DNA of 64,000 nt from Microbacterium sp. SORGH_AS_0888. Lineage in GTDB: Bacteria > Actinomycetota > Actinomycetes > Actinomycetales > Microbacteriaceae. Of this stretch, positions 11,078 through 19,499 are shown one piece after another; within the stretch, counting starts at the first letter, position 1; each line of letters begins with the position of its first letter. The DNA is taken from contig NZ_JAUTAZ010000001.1 of NCBI RefSeq assembly GCF_030818905.1, forward strand, positions 310,001 through 374,000, given 5' to 3'. Below the pieces are notes generated by a model that was not told the DNA's origin, searched no databases, and saw only the letters and a list, made by a program, of their open reading frames with translations. A program made the translations under genes and the position numbers.

Positions 11078-11449
11078 ATGCTCAACCGCATCGGCGCCTG
11101 GGCGGTCGCACTGGCGGTCGGTCTCGTGTACGGCGCGGCCGGCTCCGTGGGCCAGGCCTCCGCCCTCTGGGGGCTTCCGATCGGCCTCGTGCTCTCCGTC
11201 GTGGGCGCCGCAGCGCTCGTGTTCGCGCTGCGCGCGCTCACCCACGACCGCTGGGCGGCCTTGGCGAGCGGGCTCGGCATGATGATCGCGACGTGGGTGC
11301 TGTCGCTGACCTCGGAGGGCGGGTCGAAGCTGTTCGTCGCCTCCCATGAGGTCACCGTCAACATCTGGATGGTCGCTGTTCCTCTCGTGACCGCGCTGGT
11401 GGTCGCGTGGCCCGACCTGCGGCGCATCCGGGGGCAGGCGCGCCGGTAG
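11078..11449 (+). CDS. Small integral membrane protein, unknown
   Basis: A 123-residue protein with four hydrophobic segments (about 6-25, 32-53, 60-78 and 95-115) and a basic tail LRRIRGQARR. The start lies two bases after the typA stop, so the two are probably co-transcribed. Proteins of this size and position between typA and fdxA recur in Microbacteriaceae, but I recognise no functional motif. Confidence 0.75.
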   Translation: MLNRIGAWAVALAVGLVYGAAGSVGQASALWGLPIGLVLSVVGAAALVFALRALTHDRWAALASGLGMMIATWVLSLTSEGGSKLFVASHEVTVNIWMVAVPLVTALVVAWPDLRRIRGQARR

Positions 11450-11452
11450 ACT
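11447..11452 (+). promoter_or_regulatory. -10 element for leaderless fdxA mRNA
   Basis: TAGACT ends exactly six bases before the GTG start of fdxA, which has no ribosome site. This spacing puts the transcript start on or next to the initiation codon. Confidence 0.6.
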
Positions 11453-11458
11453 CGTGGG

Positions 11459-11779
11459 GTGACGTATGTGATCGCCCTACCGTGCGTCGATGTCAAGGAT
11501 CGTGCCTGCATCGACGAGTGCCCCGTCGACTGCATCTATGAGGGCGAACGCTCGCTCTACATCCACCCCGACGAGTGCGTCGACTGCGGTGCGTGCGAGC
11601 CGGTGTGCCCCGTCGAGGCGATCTACTATGAGGACGACCTGCCCGAGGAGTGGCAGGACTACTACAAGGCCAACGTCGAGTTCTTCGATGACATCGGCTC
11701 GCCCGGCGGTGCCGCGAAGGTCGGTGTGATCCACAAGGACCACCCGATCGTCGCGCAGCTTCCGCCCCAGGGCGAGTGA
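11459..11779 (+). CDS. fdxA: 7Fe ferredoxin
   Basis: Soluble electron carrier with one 3Fe-4S and one 4Fe-4S cluster. The 106-residue length and cysteines at 9, 17, 21, 25, 40, 43, 46 and 50 match the actinobacterial FdxA pattern (DECPVDCIYEG, then CVDCGACEPVCPVEAI), as does the acidic C-terminal half (DDLPEEWQDYYKANVEFFDD). GTG 11459 lacks a ribosome site but has a -10 hexamer six bases upstream. It is followed within one base of its stop by dapC, a gene pair typical of actinobacteria. Confidence 0.96.
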   Translation: MTYVIALPCVDVKDRACIDECPVDCIYEGERSLYIHPDECVDCGACEPVCPVEAIYYEDDLPEEWQDYYKANVEFFDDIGSPGGAAKVGVIHKDHPIVAQLPPQGE

Positions 11780-11780
11780 G

Positions 11781-12890
11781 ATGAGCGTCGCGGACCTCGC
11801 CGACTACCCGTGGGATGCCGTCGCCCCCTACGCGGAGCGCGCCCGGCGACACCCTGGCGGGATCGTCGATCTCTCGATCGGGTCGCCGGTGGATGCGACA
11901 CCCGCGGTGGTGAGGGAGGCGCTGCGTGCGGCGACCGATGCACACGCCTACCCGCAGACGGCGGGCACGGCGCCGCTGCGCGAGGCCATCGTGGCGTGGT
12001 ACGCCCGGCGTCGGGGAGTGCCGGGGCTGACCCCTGCGCACGTGCTGCCCACGGTCGGCTCGAAGGAGCTGGTCGCGCTGCTTCCGCTGCTGCTGGGGCT
12101 GGGTCCCGGCGATGTCGTCGTCCACCCGCGCGCGGCCTATCCGACCTACGAGGTCGGCGCGCGCCTGGTCGGCGCCGAGCCGTTCGCCGCCGATGACCCC
12201 GCGGAGTGGCCGGAGGGCACCCGCCTCGCCTGGGTGAACTCGCCCGGCAACCCCGACGGCAGGGTGTGGGATGTCGCGGCGCTGGGTAGCGCCCGCGCCC
12301 GCGCCGCGGAGCTCGGGGCCGTGCTGGCCGGCGACGAGTGCTACGCGGAGCTCGGCTGGGAGGCGCCGTGGGACACGCATCCGATCCCGTCCGTGCTGGA
12401 TCCCGCGGTCAGCGACGGTGATCTCACCGGCCTTCTCTCGGTCTACTCCCTGAGCAAGCAGTCCAACCTCGCCGGCTACCGTGCGGCGTTCCTCGCGGGC
12501 GACCCCGATCTCGTGGCACGCCTGCTCACGGCCCGCAAGCATCTGGGACTCATGCTCCCGGCGCCGGTGCAGGCGGCGATGACCGTGGCGCTCGGCGACG
12601 ACGCGCACGTGGCCGAGCAGCGCGAGCGCTACCGCGCACGACGGGCGGTCCTCCTGCCCGCCGTGACGGCGGCCGGCTTCCGCGTGGACGGCAGCGAAGC
12701 GGGCCTGTACCTCTGGGCGACGCGGGACGAGGACGCGTGGGAGAGCCTCGGGCGCCTCGCGGATGTCGGCATCCTCGCCGGCCCCGGCCACTTCTACGGT
12801 CGGTTCCATCCGCATCACGTGCGGTTCTCGCTCACGGCCACCGATGAGCGGATCGACGCGGCGGCCGAACGGCTCGCCGAGCTTTCGTAG
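11781..12890 (+). CDS. dapC: Succinyldiaminopimelate transaminase
   Basis: PLP-dependent class I/II aminotransferase that converts N-succinyl-2-amino-6-ketopimelate to N-succinyl-LL-diaminopimelate in the succinylase branch of lysine and cell-wall synthesis. It has 369 residues. The PLP lysine is K226 in YSLSKQSN, with D185 in AGDECYAE contacting the cofactor ring and NSPGNPDG at 153-160; the substrate arginine is in the C-terminal HHVRFSLT. Location directly after fdxA and near dapD and dapE supports the specific function over other aminotransferases. Confidence 0.93.
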   Translation: MSVADLADYPWDAVAPYAERARRHPGGIVDLSIGSPVDATPAVVREALRAATDAHAYPQTAGTAPLREAIVAWYARRRGVPGLTPAHVLPTVGSKELVALLPLLLGLGPGDVVVHPRAAYPTYEVGARLVGAEPFAADDPAEWPEGTRLAWVNSPGNPDGRVWDVAALGSARARAAELGAVLAGDECYAELGWEAPWDTHPIPSVLDPAVSDGDLTGLLSVYSLSKQSNLAGYRAAFLAGDPDLVARLLTARKHLGLMLPAPVQAAMTVALGDDAHVAEQRERYRARRAVLLPAVTAAGFRVDGSEAGLYLWATRDEDAWESLGRLADVGILAGPGHFYGRFHPHHVRFSLTATDERIDAAAERLAELS

Positions 12891-12927
12891 GTATCCTCCA
12901 GCACCGTCGGCATCCTTTGCACGATGT

Positions 12928-12955
12928 CTGACTGGTCCTCTCTGACGGCTAGGCT
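12928..12955 (+). promoter_or_regulatory. Predicted promoter of citrate synthase gene
   Basis: CTGACT at 12928-12933 and TAGGCT at 12950-12955 are separated by 16 bases, a fair match to the housekeeping promoter. The resulting leader of about 90 bases contains an exact inverted repeat GCACGGC (12962-12968) and GCCGTGC (12986-12992) before the ribosome site AGGAGG at 13041-13046. Confidence 0.45.
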
Positions 12956-13050
12956 GTAACAGCACGGCTGCGCCGACAGGGGCGGGCCGTGCCGTATCGC
13001 CGACCGGCGATCGAAGCACCTCGATGACCCATCGATCGCAAGGAGGCGCC

Positions 13051-14349
13051 GTGAGCGGAGCGGACTCGCAGCAGCAGAAAGCAACTCTGACGGTGAACGG
13101 CCGCACAGCCGAGTTCCCGGTGCTGGAGGCCACCGACGGTGCGCCCAGCATCGACATCGCGAGTCTGACCCGTCAGACCGGTCACACCGCGCTGGACTAC
13201 GGGTTCGTCAACACGGCTGCGACGAAGTCCGCGATCACGTTCATCGACGGTGACGCCGGCATCCTCCGCTACCGCGGGTACCCGATCGAGGAGCTCGCGA
13301 AGAACTCGACCTACCTCGAGGTCGCCTGGCTCCTCATCTACGGCGAGCTGCCGTCCGCGAGCGAGCTCGAGGAGTTCGACAACCGCATCCGCCGCCACAC
13401 GCTGCTGCACGAGGATCTCAAGCGCTTCTTCTCGGCGTTGCCGCACACCGCGCACCCCATGTCTGTCCTGTCGTCGGCCGTGTCGGCGCTCTCGACCTAC
13501 TACGAGAACGAGTCCGACCCCCACAACCCCGAGCACGTCGAGCTGAACACGATCCGGATGCTCGCCAAGCTCCCCGTGATCGCCGCCTACGCGCACAAGA
13601 AGAGCATCGGGCAGGCGTTCCTCTACCCGGACAACTCGCTGAGCTTCGTCGACAACTTCCTGAAGCTGAACTTCGGCGTGCTGAGCGAGATCTACGACGT
13701 GGACCCCGTCATGTCCCGGGCTCTCGAGCGGCTGCTGATCCTGCACGAGGACCACGAGCAGAACGCGTCCACGTCGACCGTCCGGCTGGTGGGCTCCACC
13801 GGCGCCAACCAGTTCTCGTCCATCTCGGCGGGCATCAACGCGCTCTACGGCCCGCTGCACGGCGGCGCCAACGAGGCCGTGCTCACGATGCTCGGCCAGA
13901 TCCGCGACTCCGGCGAGAGCGTGCAGCGCTTCGTCGAGCGGGTCAAGAACAAGGAGGACGGCGTCAAGCTCATGGGCTTCGGTCACCGGGTCTACAAGAA
14001 CTACGACCCGCGTGCGAAGCTCGTGAAGGAGTCGGCGGACGAGGTGCTCGAGGCGCTGGGCGTCAGCGACCCGCTGCTCGACCTCGCCAAGGAGCTCGAG
14101 CAGATCGCGCTCGAGGACGACTACTTCAAGGAGCGCCGGCTCTACCCGAACGTCGACTTCTACACGGGCGTCATCTACAAGGCCATGGGCTTTCCCACGC
14201 GCATGTTCACGGTGCTGTTCGCGATCGGCCGGCTGCCCGGCTGGCTCGCGCAGTGGCGCGAGTCGGTCACCGATCCGCAGAGCAAGATCGGTCGCCCGCA
14301 GCAGCTCTACATCGGAGCTCCCGAGCGGCACTATCCCGGCACCGTCTGA
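13051..14349 (+). CDS. gltA: Citrate synthase (type II, hexameric family)
   Basis: Condenses acetyl-CoA with oxaloacetate at the entry of the TCA cycle. It has 432 residues from GTG 13051, which has AGGAGG four bases upstream; ATG 13024 would add nine residues without a ribosome site. Catalytic residues are all present: H270 in GPLHGGAN, H312 in GFGHRVYKNYDPR and D369 in NVDFYTG. The N-terminal beta domain with DGDAGILRYRGYPIEELA is typical of Gram-negative and actinobacterial type II enzymes. It has its own promoter and ends convergently against ppk2. Confidence 0.97.
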   Translation: MSGADSQQQKATLTVNGRTAEFPVLEATDGAPSIDIASLTRQTGHTALDYGFVNTAATKSAITFIDGDAGILRYRGYPIEELAKNSTYLEVAWLLIYGELPSASELEEFDNRIRRHTLLHEDLKRFFSALPHTAHPMSVLSSAVSALSTYYENESDPHNPEHVELNTIRMLAKLPVIAAYAHKKSIGQAFLYPDNSLSFVDNFLKLNFGVLSEIYDVDPVMSRALERLLILHEDHEQNASTSTVRLVGSTGANQFSSISAGINALYGPLHGGANEAVLTMLGQIRDSGESVQRFVERVKNKEDGVKLMGFGHRVYKNYDPRAKLVKESADEVLEALGVSDPLLDLAKELEQIALEDDYFKERRLYPNVDFYTGVIYKAMGFPTRMFTVLFAIGRLPGWLAQWRESVTDPQSKIGRPQQLYIGAPERHYPGTV

Positions 14350-14363
14350 GCCGCCGTCGCGCC

Positions 14364-15167
14364 TCAGCCGCGCCGCTCGAGCGTTGCCGCGTAGTCGGGG
14401 ACGATCGAGAGCTCGTCGCGCGGCGGGCGCTCGTATCCGCCGGAGGGCGGCCGCGGGGGGATCACGACCTCTTCGCGCGGAACCGGCTCCCAGGGGATGC
14501 GGCCGAGCAGGTGATGGATCATGTTGACCCGACCACGGCGCTTGTCCTCGTTGTCGACCTCGAACCAGGGAGCCTCCGGGATGTCGGTGTGCACGAACAT
14601 CGTGTCCTTCGCGCGAGAGTAGTCCTCCCACTTGGTGATGGACAGGACGTCGTTCGGGCTCAGCTTCCATCGCCGCATGGGGTCGGCCGCACGCGAACGG
14701 AAGCGCCGCTCCTGCTCGGCGTCGGAGACGCTGAACCAGTACTTCAGCAGCAGGATGCCGTCCTCCACGAGCATCCGCTCGAAGATCGGTGCCTGGTGGA
14801 GGAAGCGGTGGTACTCGGCCGCCGTGCAGTAGCCCATGACGCGCTCGACACCGGCGCGGTTGTACCAGGACCGGTCCATCAGCACGATCTCGCCGGCCGC
14901 CGGCAGATGGGGCACGTAGCGCTGGAAGTACCACTGGCTCTTCTCACGGTCCGTGGGGGTGGGCAGCGCGACGATGCGCGTCACCCGCGGGTTCAGGTAC
15001 TCGCTGACACGCTTGATCGTGGATCCCTTGCCCGCGGCGTCGCGGCCCTCGAAGATCACGACCACACGGGCACCGGTCGACTGCACCCACGCCTGCATGT
15101 CGACGAGCTGAGACTGCAGGTCCGCGAGGGCGCGTTCGTAGATCTTCTTGCCGAGCCGAGCCGTCAT
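14364..15167 (-). CDS. ppk2: Polyphosphate kinase 2
   Basis: Transfers phosphate between inorganic polyphosphate and nucleotides (GDP/GTP or ADP/ATP) in the cytosol. It has 267 residues with a single PPK2 domain: Walker A GRDAAGKGST at 41-50, the Walker B/lid region VLMDRSWYNRAGVERVMGYCT, and DPMRRWKLSPNDVLSITKWEDY. The single short domain places it near the class I group, but substrate preference cannot be told from sequence by eye. The start has no ribosome site; TATGCT lies six bases before ATG 15167, suggesting a leaderless message. Confidence 0.93.
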   Translation of the reverse strand: MTARLGKKIYERALADLQSQLVDMQAWVQSTGARVVVIFEGRDAAGKGSTIKRVSEYLNPRVTRIVALPTPTDREKSQWYFQRYVPHLPAAGEIVLMDRSWYNRAGVERVMGYCTAAEYHRFLHQAPIFERMLVEDGILLLKYWFSVSDAEQERRFRSRAADPMRRWKLSPNDVLSITKWEDYSRAKDTMFVHTDIPEAPWFEVDNEDKRRGRVNMIHHLLGRIPWEPVPREEVVIPPRPPSGGYERPPRDELSIVPDYAATLERRG

Positions 15168-15173
15168 CTCCCG

Positions 15174-15179
15174 AGCATA
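15174..15179 (-). promoter_or_regulatory. -10 element for leaderless ppk2 mRNA
   Basis: On the minus strand TATGCT, then six bases CGGGAG, then the ATG of ppk2. The GGGAG is too close to the start to be a good ribosome site. Confidence 0.5.
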
Positions 15180-15199
15180 CGGCAGGCCTCACGACGCCG

Positions 15200-16153
15200 T
15201 CAGGCGTGCAGCGCCTCGTTGAGGGTCACGCCGACGCCGGCCCGGCGCACGGCCTCCACCGCGCCCGTGACCGAGTTGCGTCGGAACAGGATTCCGTCGC
15301 GACCGGAGAGCTCGCGTGCCTTGATGACCGGCCGGGCGCCCGCGGCATCCGCCGGCTCGTCCGCGAGCGCGACCTTCGTGCCGGCCGTGACGTACAGGCC
15401 CGCCTCGACGACGCAGTCGTCGCCCAGCGAGATCCCGATCCCGGCGTTGGCGCCGAGGAGCGTGCGCGCCCCGATCGAGACACGGTGCGTGCCGCCTCCG
15501 GAGAGCGTGCCCATGATGGATGCGCCGCCGCCGATGTCGCTGCCGTCGCCGACGACGACGCCCTGCGAGATGCGCCCCTCGACCATGGACGCGCCGAGGG
15601 TGCCGGCGTTGAAGTTGACGAAGCCCTCGTGCATCACGGTCGTGCCGGGCGAGAGATAGGCGCCCAGGCGTACCCGCGAGGCATCGGCGATCCGGACGCC
15701 GGGCGGGGTGACATAGTCGAGCAGGCGCGGGAACTTGTCGAGGCTGTGCACCTGGACGCCGGCGCGCTGCAGCAGCGGGCGAAGCCGCGACGCGTCGTCC
15801 GGGTGCATGGGGCCGGCCGTCGTCCAGGCCACGATCGGCAGATACCCGAAGACGCCGTCGAGGTTGACCTCGTTCGGCCTGGCGACGCGGTGCGAGAGCG
15901 CGTGGAGGCGCAGGTAGGCGTCCGGGGTCGAGGCGGGCGCGGAGTCCAGGTCGATCGCGAGGGTGACGAGCGACACCTCCACGGCTCGCCGCTCGTCGGG
16001 CTCGGCGAACCCGCCCCACGTCGCGGCGGCCGCTGCCGCATCGCCGTCGTCGGGGACGCCGAGCCGGACCTCGGGGAACCAGGTGTCCAGCACCGTGCCG
16101 TTCTCGCTCGTCGTCGACAGTCCGATGCCCCATACCGTCCGCTCATCGCTCAT
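15200..16153 (-). CDS. dapD: Tetrahydrodipicolinate N-succinyltransferase, actinobacterial type
   Basis: Adds succinyl from succinyl-CoA to tetrahydrodipicolinate, the first step of the succinylase branch to diaminopimelate. It has 317 residues, the length of the actinobacterial DapD form. The C-terminal left-handed beta-helix region has hexapeptide-type repeats ([70 protein letters not shown]). It is divergent from dapE with only 43 bases between start codons, and both genes show leaderless-type -10 boxes there. Confidence 0.94.
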   Translation of the reverse strand: MSDERTVWGIGLSTTSENGTVLDTWFPEVRLGVPDDGDAAAAAATWGGFAEPDERRAVEVSLVTLAIDLDSAPASTPDAYLRLHALSHRVARPNEVNLDGVFGYLPIVAWTTAGPMHPDDASRLRPLLQRAGVQVHSLDKFPRLLDYVTPPGVRIADASRVRLGAYLSPGTTVMHEGFVNFNAGTLGASMVEGRISQGVVVGDGSDIGGGASIMGTLSGGGTHRVSIGARTLLGANAGIGISLGDDCVVEAGLYVTAGTKVALADEPADAAGARPVIKARELSGRDGILFRRNSVTGAVEAVRRAGVGVTLNEALHA

Positions 16154-16159
16154 CCCTCA

Positions 16160-16190
16160 AGGCTATCGAAGGGATGCTGCTCGGTAGACT
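16160..16190. promoter_or_regulatory. Compact divergent leaderless promoters of dapD and dapE
   Basis: For dapE, TAGACT at 16185-16190 ends six bases before ATG 16197. For dapD, on the minus strand TAGCCT at 16165-16160 ends six bases before ATG 16153. Neither start has a ribosome site, and only 43 bases separate the two start codons, so the promoters must overlap. Confidence 0.6.
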
Positions 16191-16196
16191 CGGACC

Positions 16197-17270
16197 ATGC
16201 CCGCGCTGGATCTGACCGTCTCCTCCGTCGACCTCACGCGAGCGATCTGCGACATCCCGAGCGTCTCCGGCGATGAGGCATCGCTCGCGGACGCGATCTT
16301 CGACGCGGTCTCACCGCTCGGACACCTCGAGGTTTCTCGTCACGGCAACACGATCGTGGCCCGGACCGATCTCGGACGCAGCCGGCGCGTCGCGATCGCC
16401 GGGCACATCGACACGGTGCCGATCAACGCGAACCTCCCCACCCGGGATGTCGAGATCGACGGTCAGCCGTATCTCTGGGGACGCGGCACGGTCGACATGA
16501 AGGGCGGAACCGCGGTTCAGCTGAAGCTCGCCGCGGAGCTGGTCGCCCCGCGCGTCGACGTCACGTGGCTCTGGTACGACAACGAGGAGGTCGACTCCGA
16601 GCGCAACGGGCTGACGCGTCTCGCCCGCGCGCGGCCGGACCTCTTCGCCGCGGACTTCGCGATCCTCGGCGAGCCCTCGAACGGCCAGGTCGAAGGCGGC
16701 TGCAACGGCACGCTCCGCATGGTCGTGCGCACACACGGCGTGCGGGCGCACAGCGCCCGGGCGTGGATGGGTGAGAACGCGATCCATGCCGCGGCGCCGA
16801 TCCTCGACCGGCTCGCCGAGTACCGGCCGCGCGAGATCGCGGTCGACGGCCTCGTGTACCGGGAGTCGCTGAACGCGGTGCGCGTGACGGGCGGCGTGGC
16901 GGGCAACGTCATTCCCGACCTCTGCGAGGTCGAGGTGAACTACCGCTTCGCGCCGAGCCGGAGCGTCGCGGACGCGGAGGCGCATGTGCGCAACCTCCTC
17001 GCGGGGTTCGAGGTGGAGCTCGTGGATGCGGCGGCCGGCGCGCGTCCGGGTCTGGACGCCCCCCTCGCGCAGGAGTTCCTGTCCTCGGTCGGCGCCGAGC
17101 CGCGACCGAAGTACGGGTGGACCGACGTCGCCCGGTTCTCCGCGCTGGGCGTGCCGGCCGTCAACTACGGTCCGGGCGATCCGAGCCTCGCGCACCATGA
17201 CCAGGAGCGCGTTCCGTTCGCCCAGATCGAGGACGTCGAGCGCAGCCTCCGCACCTGGCTGAGCGCGTGA
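16197..17270 (+). CDS. dapE: Succinyl-diaminopimelate desuccinylase
   Basis: Zinc peptidase-like (M20) enzyme that removes succinate from N-succinyl-LL-diaminopimelate. It has 357 residues. Metal ligand motifs: AGHIDTVP (His), the bridging Asp in WGRGTVDMKGG, and the Glu pair in YDNEEVDSERNGL; a dimerisation lid follows GEPSNGQVEGGCNGTLRM, and the last His is in SLAHHDQERV. With dapC and dapD in the same 6 kb it completes three consecutive steps of the pathway. The downstream membrane protein starts inside its stop (GTGA). Confidence 0.95.
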   Translation: MPALDLTVSSVDLTRAICDIPSVSGDEASLADAIFDAVSPLGHLEVSRHGNTIVARTDLGRSRRVAIAGHIDTVPINANLPTRDVEIDGQPYLWGRGTVDMKGGTAVQLKLAAELVAPRVDVTWLWYDNEEVDSERNGLTRLARARPDLFAADFAILGEPSNGQVEGGCNGTLRMVVRTHGVRAHSARAWMGENAIHAAAPILDRLAEYRPREIAVDGLVYRESLNAVRVTGGVAGNVIPDLCEVEVNYRFAPSRSVADAEAHVRNLLAGFEVELVDAAAGARPGLDAPLAQEFLSSVGAEPRPKYGWTDVARFSALGVPAVNYGPGDPSLAHHDQERVPFAQIEDVERSLRTWLSA

Positions 17271-18484
17271 CGGCCGCGCCGCCGGCCCAGCGCGTCGGCT
17301 GGGCGCGCCTTCCCGTGGCGGTGCGCATCGGCATCCTGTATGTCGCCGCGCGCGCCGTCACGACCGTCTTCCTCGTGATGGCGGCGGCGCTCTCCGGGCC
17401 GAGGTCGCGTTTCGGCGCGCACGCGACGATCGGCGATCTCGTCGTGGGGTGGGATGCGGCCTGGTACTGGTTCGCGGCGATGAACGGGTACCCGAGCCAG
17501 CTGCCGCTGACGGCGTCCGGACAGGTCGCCGAGAACCAGTGGGCATTCATGCCGCTCTACGGCGTGCTCGCGCGGGGCCTGGGCTGGCTCGTGGGCGGCT
17601 GGGGTGCGGGAGCGGTGATCATCTCGCTCGTGGCGGGCTACCTCTCCGCCCTCGTCCTGTATCGGATGATGCGGCACCGGCTGGACGGACCCGCCGCGAT
17701 GTGGGCCGTCGTCTTCTTCTGCGCGGGACCGCTGGCGGCGATGTTCCAGGTGGGGTACGCCGAGTCGCTGTTCCTGCTCTGGCTGTTCCTGGCGCTCCGG
17801 CTCGTGCAGGTGCGCCGGTACGGCTGGCTCTACCTGCTGGTCCCGCTCATGGGGGCGACCAGGCCCGGCGTGCTCGCGTTCGCGCTGTTCCTCGGGCTGT
17901 TCGGCATCTGGCGATGGTTCCGGCGCCGCGAGGAGCCATTGCCGCGGAGCGAGATCGTCCACATCCTGGCCCTCGGCGCGATCGCGGTGGCCGTAGGATT
18001 CGCCTGGCAGCTGATCGCGGGCTGGGTCACGGGGGATCCGAACGCCTATCTCGCGACGGAGCTGGCCTGGCGCCGCAACTGGATCCCGAGCTCCTCGGGC
18101 GAGTTCTTCCCGGTCGAGGGTTTCGTGACCGCGGCCGCCTTCTGGTTCCGGTGGTGGGGGGCCAGCGCGACGGTCGGCTACGTGTCGCTCGGGCTGCTCG
18201 TGGCGGCGGTCGCGCTGATCCTGGTCCTCGAGCCGCACGTGCGCCGTCTCGGCGTCGAGGTCAGGCTCTGGTCGGCGAGCTACCTGCTCTACCTGCTCGC
18301 CGTGTTCTTCCCGCAGTCGAGCATCTTCCGACTGCTCCTCCCGGTGTCCCCGCTGTGGGGGGCGTTCGCCGTTCCCCGGAGCACGTGGTGGCGTGCGGGC
18401 GTCCTGGTCGTCTGTCTCGCGGGCCAGTGGTGGTGGATCTACAACATGTACGCGCTGGGAAACACGTTCTGGCAGATCCCTTAG
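17267..18484 (+). CDS. Polytopic membrane protein, PIG-V/GT-C mannosyltransferase-like
   Basis: A 405-residue protein with roughly ten membrane helices. The first external loop has VVGWDAAWYWFAAMNGYPSQLP, matching the aspartate-bearing DxxWY pattern of GT-C/PIG-V mannosyltransferases, and later AENQWAFMPLYGVLARG and PQSSIFRLLLPVSPLWG also occur in actinobacterial members. It would use a polyprenyl-phosphate sugar to glycosylate a cell-surface acceptor, but donor and acceptor are unknown. Start GTG 17267 overlaps the dapE stop, indicating coupling with dapE although no metabolic link is obvious. Confidence 0.82.
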   Translation: MTAAPPAQRVGWARLPVAVRIGILYVAARAVTTVFLVMAAALSGPRSRFGAHATIGDLVVGWDAAWYWFAAMNGYPSQLPLTASGQVAENQWAFMPLYGVLARGLGWLVGGWGAGAVIISLVAGYLSALVLYRMMRHRLDGPAAMWAVVFFCAGPLAAMFQVGYAESLFLLWLFLALRLVQVRRYGWLYLLVPLMGATRPGVLAFALFLGLFGIWRWFRRREEPLPRSEIVHILALGAIAVAVGFAWQLIAGWVTGDPNAYLATELAWRRNWIPSSSGEFFPVEGFVTAAAFWFRWWGASATVGYVSLGLLVAAVALILVLEPHVRRLGVEVRLWSASYLLYLLAVFFPQSSIFRLLLPVSPLWGAFAVPRSTWWRAGVLVVCLAGQWWWIYNMYALGNTFWQIP

Positions 18485-18519
18485 TAACCTGCCGGTTCGT
18501 TGTGGCGCGGTGCTCAGGA

Positions 18520-18525
18520 TAAACT
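18520..18525 (+). promoter_or_regulatory. Possible -10 of the DUF3117 gene
   Basis: TAAACT lies in the most A/T-rich part of the gap after the glycosyltransferase gene, about 32 bases before the DUF3117 start. No clear -35 is visible at the expected distance. Confidence 0.35.
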
Positions 18526-18557
18526 CAGTATCAGAACATCGACGAAAAGGAGCCACG

Positions 18558-18728
18558 ATGGCAGCCATGAAGCCGAGAACCGGAGACGGGCCGATGGAGG
18601 CTGTGAAGGAGGGGCGCCTCATCATCGTTCGCGTACCGCTCGAGGGCGGTGGCCGACTCGTGGTCTCGGTCAACGACGCCGAGGCGAAGGAGCTCTACGA
18701 CGTGCTGGGCGAGGTCGTCGGCGCCTGA
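18558..18728 (+). CDS. DUF3117 small conserved protein
   Basis: A 56-residue soluble protein beginning MAAMKPRTGDGPMEAVKEGR and ending ELYDVLGEVVGA, which is the entire DUF3117 family found throughout actinobacteria. Function is not known. The start ATG 18558 has AAAGGAG six bases upstream and the gene is followed by a good terminator, so it is probably a single highly expressed transcript. Confidence 0.93.
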   Translation: MAAMKPRTGDGPMEAVKEGRLIIVRVPLEGGGRLVVSVNDAEAKELYDVLGEVVGA

Positions 18729-18743
18729 GCCGATACAGCCTGC

Positions 18744-18779
18744 GAAAGGCCGGGTTCCCGCGGGGATTCCCGGCCTTTC
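18744..18779. terminator. Rho-independent terminator after DUF3117
   Basis: AAAGGCCGGG at 18745-18754 pairs with CCCGGCCTTT at 18769-18778, followed by TCTCGTTCTC. The A-rich left and T-rich right ends make it able to work in both directions, serving the convergent methyltransferase gene too. Confidence 0.85.
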
Positions 18780-18785
18780 TCGTTC

Positions 18786-19427
18786 TCAGAGCCCGGTGTC
18801 CGCGATCGTGGTCAGCTGCAGCAGGCCCTCGGCGACGATCGAGAGCGCGCCGATGACGGCCGGGGAGGCCTGCGTCTCCTGGATGAGCGAGCGGTAGGCG
18901 GTCGTCACGGGGTCGCGCCGTACGGGATCGGCGACGGCGCCGCCGGCGAGCACTCGCGGGACGAGCACGGTGCCGCCCGGCCGGACGAGGCGCAGCCCGT
19001 GCTCGACGTACTCGATCACGCCGTCGGGGTCCGCATCCACCAGAACGACGTCGTATGCCGCTTCGTTCATACGGGGGAGGACGTCGGCGGCACGGCCCGT
19101 GATGAACCGCGCGCGTGCCGGAGGGATACGCGCGTCGGCGAAGGCCTGACGAGCCGCGGCGAGGTGCTCCGGCTCCTTGTCGATCGTCGTGAGGATCGCC
19201 CGCGGCGCGCCGTGCATGAGCCAGAGGCCGGAGACGCCCGCTCCCGTGCCGATCTCGACGATGTTGAGCGCACTGGAGGCGGCCGCGATGACCGCGCACT
19301 GCGCGCCGATCGGTGCGCTGATGGGGTCGGCGCCGAGCTCCAGCGCGTGCGTGCGGGCGCGGGCGATCGCCTCCGGCTCGCTCGTCGCCTCGAGAGCGAA
19401 TCGAGCGTTCGCGTCATATGCACCCAT
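18786..19427 (-). CDS. SAM-dependent O-methyltransferase (class I, caffeoyl-CoA OMT family)
   Basis: A 213-residue Rossmann methyltransferase. SAM-binding motif I is IVEIGTGAGVSGLWLM, followed by TIDKEPEHLAAARQAF and the metal/acid motif VVLVDADPDGVIEYVEHGLRLVRPGGTVLVPRVL. The layout matches the OMT_3/Rv0187-type group that methylates catechol-like substrates with a divalent metal; the substrate here is unknown. ATG 19427 has AGGAGG-like GGAGGAAA upstream. It is divergent from tatB and shares the terminator at 18744-18779. Confidence 0.9.
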   Translation of the reverse strand: MGAYDANARFALEATSEPEAIARARTHALELGADPISAPIGAQCAVIAAASSALNIVEIGTGAGVSGLWLMHGAPRAILTTIDKEPEHLAAARQAFADARIPPARARFITGRAADVLPRMNEAAYDVVLVDADPDGVIEYVEHGLRLVRPGGTVLVPRVLAGGAVADPVRRDPVTTAYRSLIQETQASPAVIGALSIVAEGLLQLTTIADTGL

Positions 19428-19487
19428 GGGTTTCCTCCGCGTTCAGCCTAAGGCGCCGTCGGGGCCGGATGTCGCAGGCGCGGCGGG

Positions 19488-19493
19488 TAACCT
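19488..19493 (+). promoter_or_regulatory. -10 element for leaderless tatB mRNA
   Basis: TAACCT is followed by exactly six bases and then ATG 19500; no ribosome site is present. Confidence 0.5.
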
Positions 19494-19499
19494 GAGTGC

